In this document: piece by piece, positions 49,334-57,155 of the stretch
Layout: the number at the start of each line of letters is the position of its first letter
Position numbering within the stretch: position 1 is the stretch's first letter
Assembly (NCBI RefSeq): GCF_014649795.1
Contig: NZ_BMTS01000010.1
Location: forward strand, 277,029-341,028
DNA: 64,000 nt
Reading direction: 5' to 3'
Source: Streptomyces melanogenes
GTDB taxonomy: Bacteria > Actinomycetota > Actinomycetes > Streptomycetales > Streptomycetaceae
Program-made: the position numbers and the translations under genes
Notes under the pieces: model-generated
What the model was told of the DNA's origin: nothing
The model's input: only the letters and a program-made list of their open reading frames with translations
Database searches by the model: none

Positions 49334-50917
49334 ATGCCGTACCGCCCTCGGATCCCCTCGCCCAACCGCCGTACCGTACTGAAGGGTTCGCTCGCCGTGT
49401 CGGCGGGGCTCGCCCTGCCCGCCGGGCTCGCCACGGCCGCGCCCGCGCTGGCGCTCTCCGGGCGGCCGAGCGCCGACTGGGGTGTGCAGGCCGGTGACAT
49501 CACGGCGTCGTCGGGTCTCGTCTGGGCCCGGTCCGACCGACCCGCCCGGATGGTCGTGGAGACCTCCGCCACCGAATCGTTCCGCCGCGCCCGCAGATGG
49601 CAGGGCCCGCTGCTCGGTCCGGGCACCGACTTCACCGGTACGACGCAGCTGCGCGGCCTGCCCGCCGGGGAGCAGATCCACTACCGGGTCACGCTCGCCG
49701 ACCCCGAGGACCCGCGCCGTACCGGCAAGCCGGTGTACGGCACGTTCCGCACGGCGCCCGCCTCGCGCCACCAGGACGTGCGCTTCCTGTGGTCCGGCGA
49801 CATCGCCGGGCAGGGCTGGGGCATCAACCCGGACATCGGCGGCTTCCGCGTCTACGACGAGATGCGGCGGCTCAACCCGGACTTCTTCCTGTCCAGCGGG
49901 GACAACATCTACGCGGACGGGGTGATCCTGCCCAGCGTGACGCTGCCCGACGGCCGGGTCTGGCGGAACATCACGACCGAGGAGAAGTCCAAGGTCGCCG
50001 AGACCCTGGCCGAGTACCGGGGCAACTTCCGCTACAACCTGCTGGACGAGAACGTACGGCGGTTCAACGCGCAGGTGCCCTCCATCGTCCAGTGGGACGA
50101 TCATGAGGTACGGAACAACTGGTACCCCGGGCAGATCCTGGACGACGCCCGGTACACCGAGAAGAACATCGACGTGCTGGCCGCCCGTTCGCTGCGGGCC
50201 TTCAGCGAGTACTTCCCCGTCTCCACGCTGCGGCCGGGCAGCCGGGAGGGGCGCGTGCACCGGGTGGTGCGGCACGGTCCGCTGCTCGACGTGTTCGTGC
50301 TCGACATGCGGACGTACCGCGACGCCAACTCCCCCGGGCGCCAGGCCGACGACACCGTGGGCATCCTCGGCGCGGAGCAGCTGGAGTGGCTGAAGCGGGA
50401 ACTCGCGCGCTCCCGGGCGGTGTGGAAGGTGATCGCCGCCGACATGCCGCTCGGACTCGTCGTCACCGACGGCCCGGCGAACTTCGAGGCCGTGGCGCAG
50501 GGCGACCCGGGCGCGCCGCTCGGGCGCGAGCTCCAGATCGCCGAGCTGCTGCGGTTCATCAAGCACCGCAAGATCACCGGCACGCTGTGGCTGACGGCGG
50601 ATGTGCACTACACGGCGGCCCAGCACTACGAGCCGTCGCGGGCCGCGTTCAAGGACTTCGCGCCGTTCTGGGAGTTCGTGTCGGGACCGCTCGCCGCGGG
50701 CGGGTTCCCGGCGAACAAGCTCGACGCGACCTTCGGCCCCGACCAGGTCTTCGTCCACGCGCCCGCGCAGGCCAACGCCTCCCCGATGGAGACCCCGCCG
50801 AACTTCGGCGAGATCGAGATCGACGGCGCCAGCGGCGAACTGACGGTGCGACTGCGCGCCCAGGGCGGTTCGGTACTCTTCACCAAGGTGCTGAGGCCGG
50901 GTCTGGTGGGCCAGTAG
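49334..50917 (+). CDS. phoD: alkaline phosphatase PhoD, Tat-secreted
   Basis: This 527-residue precursor is a phosphodiesterase/phosphatase that releases phosphate outside the cell. It has a twin-arginine signal (NRRTVLKGS, residues 11-19, and an ALA cleavage region near 41), an N-terminal PhoD domain, and a catalytic domain with metal sites: WSGDIAGQG, SSGDNIYADG, QWDDHEVRNNW and TADVHYTAAQHYEPSRA (split reading: TADVHYTAA, then QHYEP). Metal-dependent family members use Ca2+ and Fe3+. A PHO box is upstream, so it should be induced by phosphate limitation. Confidence 0.95.
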   Translation: MPYRPRIPSPNRRTVLKGSLAVSAGLALPAGLATAAPALALSGRPSADWGVQAGDITASSGLVWARSDRPARMVVETSATESFRRARRWQGPLLGPGTDFTGTTQLRGLPAGEQIHYRVTLADPEDPRRTGKPVYGTFRTAPASRHQDVRFLWSGDIAGQGWGINPDIGGFRVYDEMRRLNPDFFLSSGDNIYADGVILPSVTLPDGRVWRNITTEEKSKVAETLAEYRGNFRYNLLDENVRRFNAQVPSIVQWDDHEVRNNWYPGQILDDARYTEKNIDVLAARSLRAFSEYFPVSTLRPGSREGRVHRVVRHGPLLDVFVLDMRTYRDANSPGRQADDTVGILGAEQLEWLKRELARSRAVWKVIAADMPLGLVVTDGPANFEAVAQGDPGAPLGRELQIAELLRFIKHRKITGTLWLTADVHYTAAQHYEPSRAAFKDFAPFWEFVSGPLAAGGFPANKLDATFGPDQVFVHAPAQANASPMETPPNFGEIEIDGASGELTVRLRAQGGSVLFTKVLRPGLVGQ

Positions 50918-51103
50918 CGACGTACGGCAGTGATGGCGCGCAGTGATGGCAGGGGTCGGAAACGACGTACGGACTGCGGCACCGAGCCGGTCATTGTGCG
51001 CCACAAGCCGTAAGAAACGGCCAGAAAAGCACCAGAATCACACTTAACCCATCAGTCACAAAGCGTTCGTGATCACGCAACACCGCTCGGCCACAGTGAG
51101 GGC

Positions 51104-52561
51104 ATGACTGAGCTGCCTGAGTTGACTGCCCGCAAGAGCGCCCGCCGCCACCACTGGCGGCGGGACATGATCGAGCTGGCCGCGCTGTTCACCGCCGTGG
51201 CGGTGGCCGACGGGCTGGCGAACACGGTCGCACACGGCCCGGACGGACCGTTCCTGCTGGTCGCCTCGGCGGTCGCCCTGGTGGCCACGGCGGCGTTCCA
51301 CACCTGGTGGGCGCACCGCCACAGCCACGCGCCCCCGGCGGACACACCGGCGGATACGGACGCGGTGCCCGCGACAGCCGGCGCCGCGTCCACCGACGGA
51401 TCCACCGCACCCGAGACGGCGCCCCGCGAGACCTCGCTGTGGCGGATGCGGGCCACCGTGCGGGACGAGCCGGGCAGTCTGGCCGCCCTGTGCACCGCGC
51501 TCGCCCACAGCCGGGTCGACATCCTCACCCTCCAGACGCACCCGCTGGCCGACGGCACGGTCGACGAGTTCCTGCTGCGGGCCCCCGCCGAGCTGGCGGG
51601 CACCCGGCTCACCCAGGAGATCGCGGCGGCGGGCGGCGGCGACATCTGGCTGGAGCGCGCGGACGCGCACGACCTGGTGGACGCGCCCACCCGGGTGCTC
51701 GGGCTCGCCACCCGGACCGCGCTGGACGCGGCCGAACTTCCGCTCGCGCTGCGGCAACTGCTGGGCCGGTGCACGATCCACTCGCTGCCCGCCGTGTCCC
51801 TTTCGGGCCGCCCGACCGGTGAGACGGCGCCGGTCGAGGGCGTCCTGGAATCGACCACCATGCGGCTGCGCGACCCGAACGGCGGGGCCATCACCATCGA
51901 GCGGCCCTACCTCCCCTTCACCCCGACCGAGTTCGCGCGGGCGCGCGCACTGGTCGAGCTGGACGCGCGGCTCGGCCCGCGCATCCCGCGCAGCCAGGAC
52001 GTCCTCACCCTGCCCGAGGGCAACGAGATCACCGTCCGCCGGGCCGGTCAGGACGACGTCGAGGCCGCCAAGGCCATGCACGAGCGCTGCTCCGACCGCA
52101 CGCTGAGCCTGCGCTACCACGGCCCCGTCGGCGACGCCGACCGCTACCTCAACCACCTGCTCAGCCCCCGCTACGGGCGCACCATCGCCGCCCAGACCGC
52201 CTCGGGGCGGCTCGTCGCCCTCGGCCATCTGCTGTGGGACGGCGACGAGACCGAGGTGGCGCTGCTCGTCGAGGACGACTGGCAGCGCCGGGGCATCGGC
52301 TCCGAGCTCCTGGAGCGCCTGGTGGCGCTGGCGGTCGAGGCGGGCTGCGAGAGCGTGTACGCGGTCACGCAGTCCTCCAACACCGGGATGGTGGCGGCGA
52401 TGCGCGGCCTCGGCCTGCCGCTGGACTACCAGATCGAGGAGGGCACGCTGGTGGTCACCGCCCGGCTGCCGAAGTCTCGGGTACCGGCGCGTCCGTCGTT
52501 CGAGCAGCAGGCCTCGTTCGGGCAGACGCCGTTCGAGCAGGCGTCGCGGGCGGAGCGCTGA
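51104..52561 (+). CDS. GNAT acetyltransferase fused to an N-terminal membrane segment and ACT-like domain
   Basis: This 485-residue protein has one or two membrane helices (about 23-65), a linker, an ACT-like regulatory domain (about 108-175; RATVRDEPGSLAALCTALAHSRVD is the conserved start, seen here as ATVRDEPGSL), and a C-terminal GNAT domain (about 315-465; VEDDWQRRGIGSELL is the acetyl-CoA loop). ACT-GNAT proteins in actinomycetes include amino-acid-regulated lysine acetyltransferases. A palindrome, cgtgatcacg, lies at 51068-51077 in an A/T-richer promoter. The 3' end overlaps the convergent PLP gene by 107 bases. Confidence 0.88.
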   Translation: MTELPELTARKSARRHHWRRDMIELAALFTAVAVADGLANTVAHGPDGPFLLVASAVALVATAAFHTWWAHRHSHAPPADTPADTDAVPATAGAASTDGSTAPETAPRETSLWRMRATVRDEPGSLAALCTALAHSRVDILTLQTHPLADGTVDEFLLRAPAELAGTRLTQEIAAAGGGDIWLERADAHDLVDAPTRVLGLATRTALDAAELPLALRQLLGRCTIHSLPAVSLSGRPTGETAPVEGVLESTTMRLRDPNGGAITIERPYLPFTPTEFARARALVELDARLGPRIPRSQDVLTLPEGNEITVRRAGQDDVEAAKAMHERCSDRTLSLRYHGPVGDADRYLNHLLSPRYGRTIAAQTASGRLVALGHLLWDGDETEVALLVEDDWQRRGIGSELLERLVALAVEAGCESVYAVTQSSNTGMVAAMRGLGLPLDYQIEEGTLVVTARLPKSRVPARPSFEQQASFGQTPFEQASRAER

Positions 52562-53702
52562 GCGCCCGGCTCAGATCGCTCCACAGGTCCTCGACGTCCT
52601 CCAGGCCGACCGAGAGCCGCAGCAGGCGGTCGCTCACCCCGGCGGAGCGCCGGTCCCCCTCGGCCACGATGCGGTGGCTGATGGAGGCGGGGTGCTGGAT
52701 GAGGGTGTCGACGCTGCCGAGGCTGACGGCCGGGGTGATGAGCCGGACGCCCGCGATGACGCGGTGCGGGTCGCCGTCCACCTCGAAGGAGACCATCGCC
52801 CCGCCCACCTTCGGGTAGTGGACGCGGGTCACCCGGGGGTCGGCGGCCAGTCTGCGGGCCAGCTCGGCGGCGCTCCCCGCGGCCGCCCGCATCCGTACCG
52901 GAAGCGTCGACAGGCCCCGCAGCAGCAGATAGCCCGCGAGCGGGTGCAGGACGCCGCCGGTGGCGAACCGCACCTGGCGCAGCTGCCGGGCGAACGCGTC
53001 GTCGCAGGCGACGACTCCGCCCATGACGTCGCCGTGGCCGCCCAGGTACTTGGTGGCGCTGTGCAGCACGATCCGCGCGCCCTGTTCGAGCGGCCGCTGG
53101 AGCACGGGCGTGGCGAAGGTGTTGTCGACCAGCAGCGGCACCGAGCCGCAGGCGTGGGCGACGGCCCGGATGTCGACCTCGGCGAGGGTCGGGTTGGCCG
53201 GGGTCTCCACGATCACCAGGCCGGTGTCGGGCCGCAGGGCGTCGGCGATGCCCGCCGGGTCCACCCAGGTCACCTCCGTACCGAGGAGTCCGGCGTCCAG
53301 GAGGTGGTCGCTGCAGCCGTACAGCGGCCGGACCGCGACCACGTGCCGCAGGCCCGCCGAGGCCCGGGCGAGCAGCACCGCGGTCAGGGCGGCCATGCCG
53401 CTGGCGAACGCGACGGCGCCGGCGGCCCCTTCCAGCCGTGCGAGGGCTGTCTCGAAACGGCCCACGGTCGGGTTGTCCAGACGCGCGTAGACCGGAGGTC
53501 CGTCGGGCAGCAGGCCGGTGGCCGCGAAGGCGTCGATCCGGGCGGCCTCGGCCGCGCTGTCGTACGAGGGGTAGGTCGTCGAGAGGTCGATCGGCGGGGC
53601 GTGCAGGCCGAGTCCCGCGAGGTCGTCGCGGCCGGCGTGGACGGCTTCGGTGGCCAGGGCACGGGGTGCGGCCTGGGCGCGGTCCTGCGTGTCGGTGTCC
53701 AT
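52455..53702 (-). CDS. PLP-dependent Cys/Met metabolism enzyme (trans-sulfuration family)
   Basis: This 415-residue enzyme is of the cystathionine gamma-synthase/lyase or methionine gamma-lyase family. It has the family features YARLDNPTVGRFE, FASGMAALTA, VRPLYGCSDHLL and PLP-binding Lys218 in HSATKYLGGHGDV. A divergent Lrp regulator 59 bases away favours a catabolic role such as methionine gamma-lyase, but sequence does not settle it. The last 35 residues, Ala/Thr/Arg-rich, are antisense to the end of the GNAT gene and may be a non-essential tail. Confidence 0.88.
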   Translation of the reverse strand: MDTDTQDRAQAAPRALATEAVHAGRDDLAGLGLHAPPIDLSTTYPSYDSAAEAARIDAFAATGLLPDGPPVYARLDNPTVGRFETALARLEGAAGAVAFASGMAALTAVLLARASAGLRHVVAVRPLYGCSDHLLDAGLLGTEVTWVDPAGIADALRPDTGLVIVETPANPTLAEVDIRAVAHACGSVPLLVDNTFATPVLQRPLEQGARIVLHSATKYLGGHGDVMGGVVACDDAFARQLRQVRFATGGVLHPLAGYLLLRGLSTLPVRMRAAAGSAAELARRLAADPRVTRVHYPKVGGAMVSFEVDGDPHRVIAGVRLITPAVSLGSVDTLIQHPASISHRIVAEGDRRSAGVSDRLLRLSVGLEDVEDLWSDLSRALSAPPATPARTASARTRPAARTTDAPVPETSAAGR

Positions 53703-53749
53703 GGCGGCACTGTGATGAGCTGACCGGAAATGAGCGGCGAGGTCCGTGC

Positions 53750-53755
53750 TACGTT
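53750..53755 (+). promoter_or_regulatory. -10 element of a probable leaderless lrp-type gene
   Basis: TACGTT ends 6 bases before ATG 53762 and no ribosome site is present. Confidence 0.4.
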
Positions 53756-53761
53756 CGGCCA

Positions 53762-54292
53762 ATGGCCGATTCTGTCGCACTGGACCCGGTGGATCTGGAC
53801 ATTCTGCGCCTCCTGCAGAACGACGCCCGGACCACCTACCGTGACCTGGCCGCGCAGGTGGGCGTGGCGCCCTCCACCTGCCTGGACCGGGTGACCAGGC
53901 TGCGCCGCTCCGGAGTCATCCTGGGCCACCAGCTCCGACTCGACCCGGCCAGAATGGGCCGTGGCCTGGAGGCACTCCTCTCCGTACAGGTGCGACCACA
54001 TCGGCGTGAACTGATCGGTCCGTTCGTCGAGCGGATCCGGGCGCTGCCGGAGTCCCGTGCCCTGTTCCACCTCACCGGGCCCGACGACTACCTGGTCCAC
54101 GTGGCCGTGACCGGCACGGCCGACCTCCAGCGGCTGGTCATCGACGAGTTCACCTCGCGGCGCGAAGTCGCCCGGGTGGAGACGCGGTTGATCTTCCAGC
54201 AGTGGGAGTGCGGCCCTCTGCTGCCACCCTCGTCGACACCGGGACCACCTTCCGCTTCGTCCCCTCTCTCCCCTTCCGCCTCTGGTGGCTGA
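53762..54292 (+). CDS. Lrp/AsnC-family transcriptional regulator
   Basis: This 176-residue regulator has the Lrp winged helix (LDPVDLDILRLLQNDART) followed by DLAAQVGVAPSTCLDRV, then the RAM amino-acid-binding domain (ALLSVQVRPH to RLIFQQWECG). A 25-residue Ser/Pro tail is extra. It is divergent from the PLP sulfur enzyme and probably senses methionine or a related amino acid to control it. Confidence 0.92.
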   Translation: MADSVALDPVDLDILRLLQNDARTTYRDLAAQVGVAPSTCLDRVTRLRRSGVILGHQLRLDPARMGRGLEALLSVQVRPHRRELIGPFVERIRALPESRALFHLTGPDDYLVHVAVTGTADLQRLVIDEFTSRREVARVETRLIFQQWECGPLLPPSSTPGPPSASSPLSPSASGG

Positions 54293-54342
54293 AGGTCGCC
54301 TGTTGGTGACGCGGAGCCTCCGCGCGTACGAGTATGTGGTCC

Positions 54343-56025
54343 ATGCCAGACACTTCCAGCAGCGTGCTGCCCCGCCAGGTCGCCGACGCCCATGTCGACG
54401 CACTCATCGAACTCGACCCCATCACCGGTACCTATCTGGGCGTGCGCAGAAGCGCCCGGCTGCTTCCGGACTTCACACCCGCCGGGCAGGCGGCCGTGGC
54501 CGATCTGGCCCGCGCGACGCTGGCGCGGCTCGACGAGGCGGAGCGGCTGCCGGGCGCGGACAGCGACTCCGAGCGGCGCTGCGCCAGACTGCTGCGGGAG
54601 CGCCTGACGTCCGAACTCGCCGTCCACGAGGCGCAGGAGGGCCTGCGCTGCATCAGCAATCTGCGCTCGCCCGTCCACTCGGTGCGCCAGGTGTTCACCA
54701 TGATGCCGGTCGCCGACGAGGCGGACTGGGCGGACGTGGCGGCCCGGCTCACCGCCGTCCCGGCGGCCCTGGACGGCTACCGCGCCTCGCTGCGCCTTGG
54801 GCTCGACCGGAAGCTGTTCGCGGGGCCGCGCGCCACGGCCACCTTCATCGGCCAGCTCACCGAGTGGATCGGCACGGACCGCAACTGGTTCGAGGAGTTC
54901 GTCGCGCCGGGCCCCGAGGCCCTGCGCCCCGAACTGGACGCGGCCGCACGCGTGGCGGGCGACGCGCTGGTGGCCCTGCGCGACTGGCTGCGCGAGGTGT
55001 ACGCGCCCGCGATCGCCGGGGCGCCCGACACGGTGGGCCGCGAGCGGTACGCCCGCTGGGTGCGCTACTTCAACGGGACGACCCTGGACCTCGACGAGGC
55101 GTACGCGTACGGCTGGTCCGAGTACCACCGCATCCTCGGCGAGATGAAGGCCGAGGCCGACAAGATCCTGCCGGGCGCGGGCCCTTGGGAGGCGCTGGCC
55201 CACCTCGACGAGCACGGCGTCCACATCGAGGGCGTGGACGAGGTCCGCGAGTGGCTCCAGGCCCTGATGGACGAGGCGATCGAGGCCCTGGACGGCACGC
55301 ACTTCGAACTCGCCGAGCGGGTACGGAAGGTGGAGTCGCACATCGCGCCGCCCGGCAGCGCCGCCGCGCCCTACTACACGGGCCCCTCGGAGGACTTCTC
55401 GCGCCCGGGCCGCACCTGGCTGCCGACCATGGGCGAGACCCGGTTCCCGGTGTACGACCTGGTCTCGACCTGGTACCACGAGGGCGTTCCGGGCCACCAT
55501 CTGCAGATCGCGCAGTGGCGGCACGTGGCGGACCAACTCTCGCGCTACCAGGCGACCATCGGCACGGTGAGCGCCAACGCCGAGGGCTGGGCGCTCTACG
55601 CCGAGCGGCTCATGGACGAGCTGGGCTTCCTGCCCGACCCGGAGCGGCGGCTGGGGTACCTGGACGCGCAGATGATGCGGGCCTGCCGGGTCATCGTCGA
55701 CATCGGCATGCACCTGGAGCTGGAGATTCCGGACCACTCGCCGTTCCGTCCCGGCGAGCGGTGGACGCCGGAGCTGGCGCAGGAGTTCTTCGGCGGCCAC
55801 AGCGGGCGTCCGGCGGACTTCGTGGAGAGCGAGCTCACCCGGTATCTGTCGGTGCCCGCCCAGGCGATCGGCTACAAGCTGGGCGAGCGGGCCTGGCTGA
55901 TGGGCCGGGAGAACGCGAAGAAGCACCACGGCGACGCGTTCGACGCCCGGGCCTGGCACATGGCGGCCCTTTCGCAGGGGCCGCTGGGCCTGGACGACCT
56001 GGTGGACGAGCTGTCCAAGCTCTGA
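54343..56025 (+). CDS. DUF885-family putative metallopeptidase
   Basis: This is a 560-residue cytoplasmic protein of DUF885. Its zinc-peptidase-like motif is YHEGVPGHHLQ (HExxxGHH), with EGWALYAERL downstream supplying a further Glu, as in related gluzincins. No signal peptide is visible. I start at ATG 54343; a GTG three codons earlier is possible. Some DUF885 relatives are dipeptidases or linked to antibiotic clusters, but a function is not proven here. A terminator follows at 56060. Confidence 0.88.
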   Translation: MPDTSSSVLPRQVADAHVDALIELDPITGTYLGVRRSARLLPDFTPAGQAAVADLARATLARLDEAERLPGADSDSERRCARLLRERLTSELAVHEAQEGLRCISNLRSPVHSVRQVFTMMPVADEADWADVAARLTAVPAALDGYRASLRLGLDRKLFAGPRATATFIGQLTEWIGTDRNWFEEFVAPGPEALRPELDAAARVAGDALVALRDWLREVYAPAIAGAPDTVGRERYARWVRYFNGTTLDLDEAYAYGWSEYHRILGEMKAEADKILPGAGPWEALAHLDEHGVHIEGVDEVREWLQALMDEAIEALDGTHFELAERVRKVESHIAPPGSAAAPYYTGPSEDFSRPGRTWLPTMGETRFPVYDLVSTWYHEGVPGHHLQIAQWRHVADQLSRYQATIGTVSANAEGWALYAERLMDELGFLPDPERRLGYLDAQMMRACRVIVDIGMHLELEIPDHSPFRPGERWTPELAQEFFGGHSGRPADFVESELTRYLSVPAQAIGYKLGERAWLMGRENAKKHHGDAFDARAWHMAALSQGPLGLDDLVDELSKL

Positions 56026-56059
56026 CGCGGCGGGTGGCAGTTCCTCACCTGCGGGTGGC

Positions 56060-56085
56060 GGGTGGCGGGTTCCGGCCCGCCACCC
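56060..56085. terminator. bidirectional hairpin terminator
   Basis: A perfect 10-bp stem (56060-56069 with 56076-56085) around a 6-base loop lies between the convergent DUF885 and rhodanese genes. Confidence 0.75.
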
Positions 56086-56109
56086 ACCGCCCGCCACCGG
56101 CCCGGCCGG

Positions 56110-56598
56110 TCAGCAGCCGCAGTTCTCCGCGCCCACGGGCGCGGTCAGCGGGTCGGCCTCGCGCTTCTCGCGGCCCTCCCAGGTCTCGAACTCGAAGCCC
56201 TCGCGCACCCAGTACTCGAAGCCGCCGAGCATCTCCTTGACCTGGTAGCCGAGTTCGGCCAGCGCCAGGGCGGCGCGGGTGGCGCCATTGCAGCCGGGGC
56301 CCCAGCAGTAGGTGACGACCGGCACGGACTTGTCGAGCAGTTGCTCGGCCTGCTCGGCGATCAGCGCGGTGGGCAGGTGGACGGCGCCGGGCACGTGGCC
56401 CTGGTCCCAGGACTCCGTGGAGCGCGAGTCCAGTACGACGAAGCCCGGCTCGCCGCCTCCGGCCAGCACGGACGCCACGTCGGAGACGTCGGCGTGGAAG
56501 ACCAGGCTGGCGCGGAAGTAGGCGGCGGCGTCGGCGGGCGCGGCCGGGGCGACGCGGAGAACGGGGTTGGCGGCGGTGGCGAGCTGCGTTGTTGTCAT
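56110..56598 (-). CDS. rhodanese-domain sulfurtransferase
   Basis: This 162-residue single-domain rhodanese has active-site Cys98 in VVTYCWGPGCNG, with a second Cys103 in the loop. That loop is longer than the usual CRxGx[RT]. DSRSTESWDQGHVPGAVHLP is the first conserved block (read as DSRSTESW, then GHVPGAVHLP). Two more Cys end the chain (ENCGC), which could relay persulfide or bind metal. Rhodaneses transfer sulfane sulfur to thiols. It is divergent from an Lrp regulator with an inverted repeat between. Confidence 0.9.
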   Translation of the reverse strand: MTTTQLATAANPVLRVAPAAPADAAAYFRASLVFHADVSDVASVLAGGGEPGFVVLDSRSTESWDQGHVPGAVHLPTALIAEQAEQLLDKSVPVVTYCWGPGCNGATRAALALAELGYQVKEMLGGFEYWVREGFEFETWEGREKREADPLTAPVGAENCGC

Positions 56599-56640
56599 GG
56601 CCGAAAATCTACGGCCCTTGATCATCGGCCGGAAGATGCG

Positions 56641-56672
56641 ATCCCCGGAACATCTCTTGATTCGCCGGGGAT
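56641..56672. promoter_or_regulatory. inverted repeat between rhodanese and Lrp genes
   Basis: atccccgg-N16-ccggggat has perfect 8-bp arms in the 94-base divergent promoter and is the likely operator of the adjacent Lrp-type regulator. Confidence 0.5.
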
Positions 56673-56692
56673 TTCACTGTTGTCTGGCAGCC

Positions 56693-57139
56693 ATGACCGA
56701 GTATTCCCCGGACGCCACCGACTGGCGCATCCTGGACGCCCTCCAGCAGGACGGCCGGGCCACCTTCGCGGAGCTGGCCCGCGCCGTCGCCATGTCCCCG
56801 AGCGCCGTGACGGAGCGGGTGCGGCGCCTCGAAGAGGCGGGGGTGATCTCGGGCTACACGGCGGTCGTCGACCAGGAGCGGCTCGGCCGGGGCATCCTCG
56901 CCTTCGTCCGGCTGCGGTACCCGAACGGCAACTACAAGCCGTTCCACGATCTGCTCGATGCGACCGCGGAGATCATGGAGGCGCACCACGTCACGGGCGA
57001 CGACTGCTTCGTGATCAAGGTGGGGGCGCGGTCGATGAGCCACCTGGAGGAGATCTCCGGGAAGATCGGCGCCCTGGGGTCGGTGACGACCAGCGTCGTC
57101 TACTCCTCGCCGCTGCCCCGCCGGGCGATCGGCCGCTGA
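56693..57139 (+). CDS. Lrp/AsnC-family transcriptional regulator
   Basis: This 148-residue regulator has an Lrp helix-turn-helix (TDWRILDALQQDGRA, then FAELARAVAMSPSAVTERV) and the RAM domain. It is of standard length, unlike the tailed paralogue at 53762. The divergent rhodanese gene is its probable target, which suggests sensing of cysteine or another sulfur amino acid. It is convergent with sbcC, with a 16-base gap. Confidence 0.93.
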   Translation: MTEYSPDATDWRILDALQQDGRATFAELARAVAMSPSAVTERVRRLEEAGVISGYTAVVDQERLGRGILAFVRLRYPNGNYKPFHDLLDATAEIMEAHHVTGDDCFVIKVGARSMSHLEEISGKIGALGSVTTSVVYSSPLPRRAIGR

Positions 57140-57155
57140 GCGCCGGCCGGGGTGC

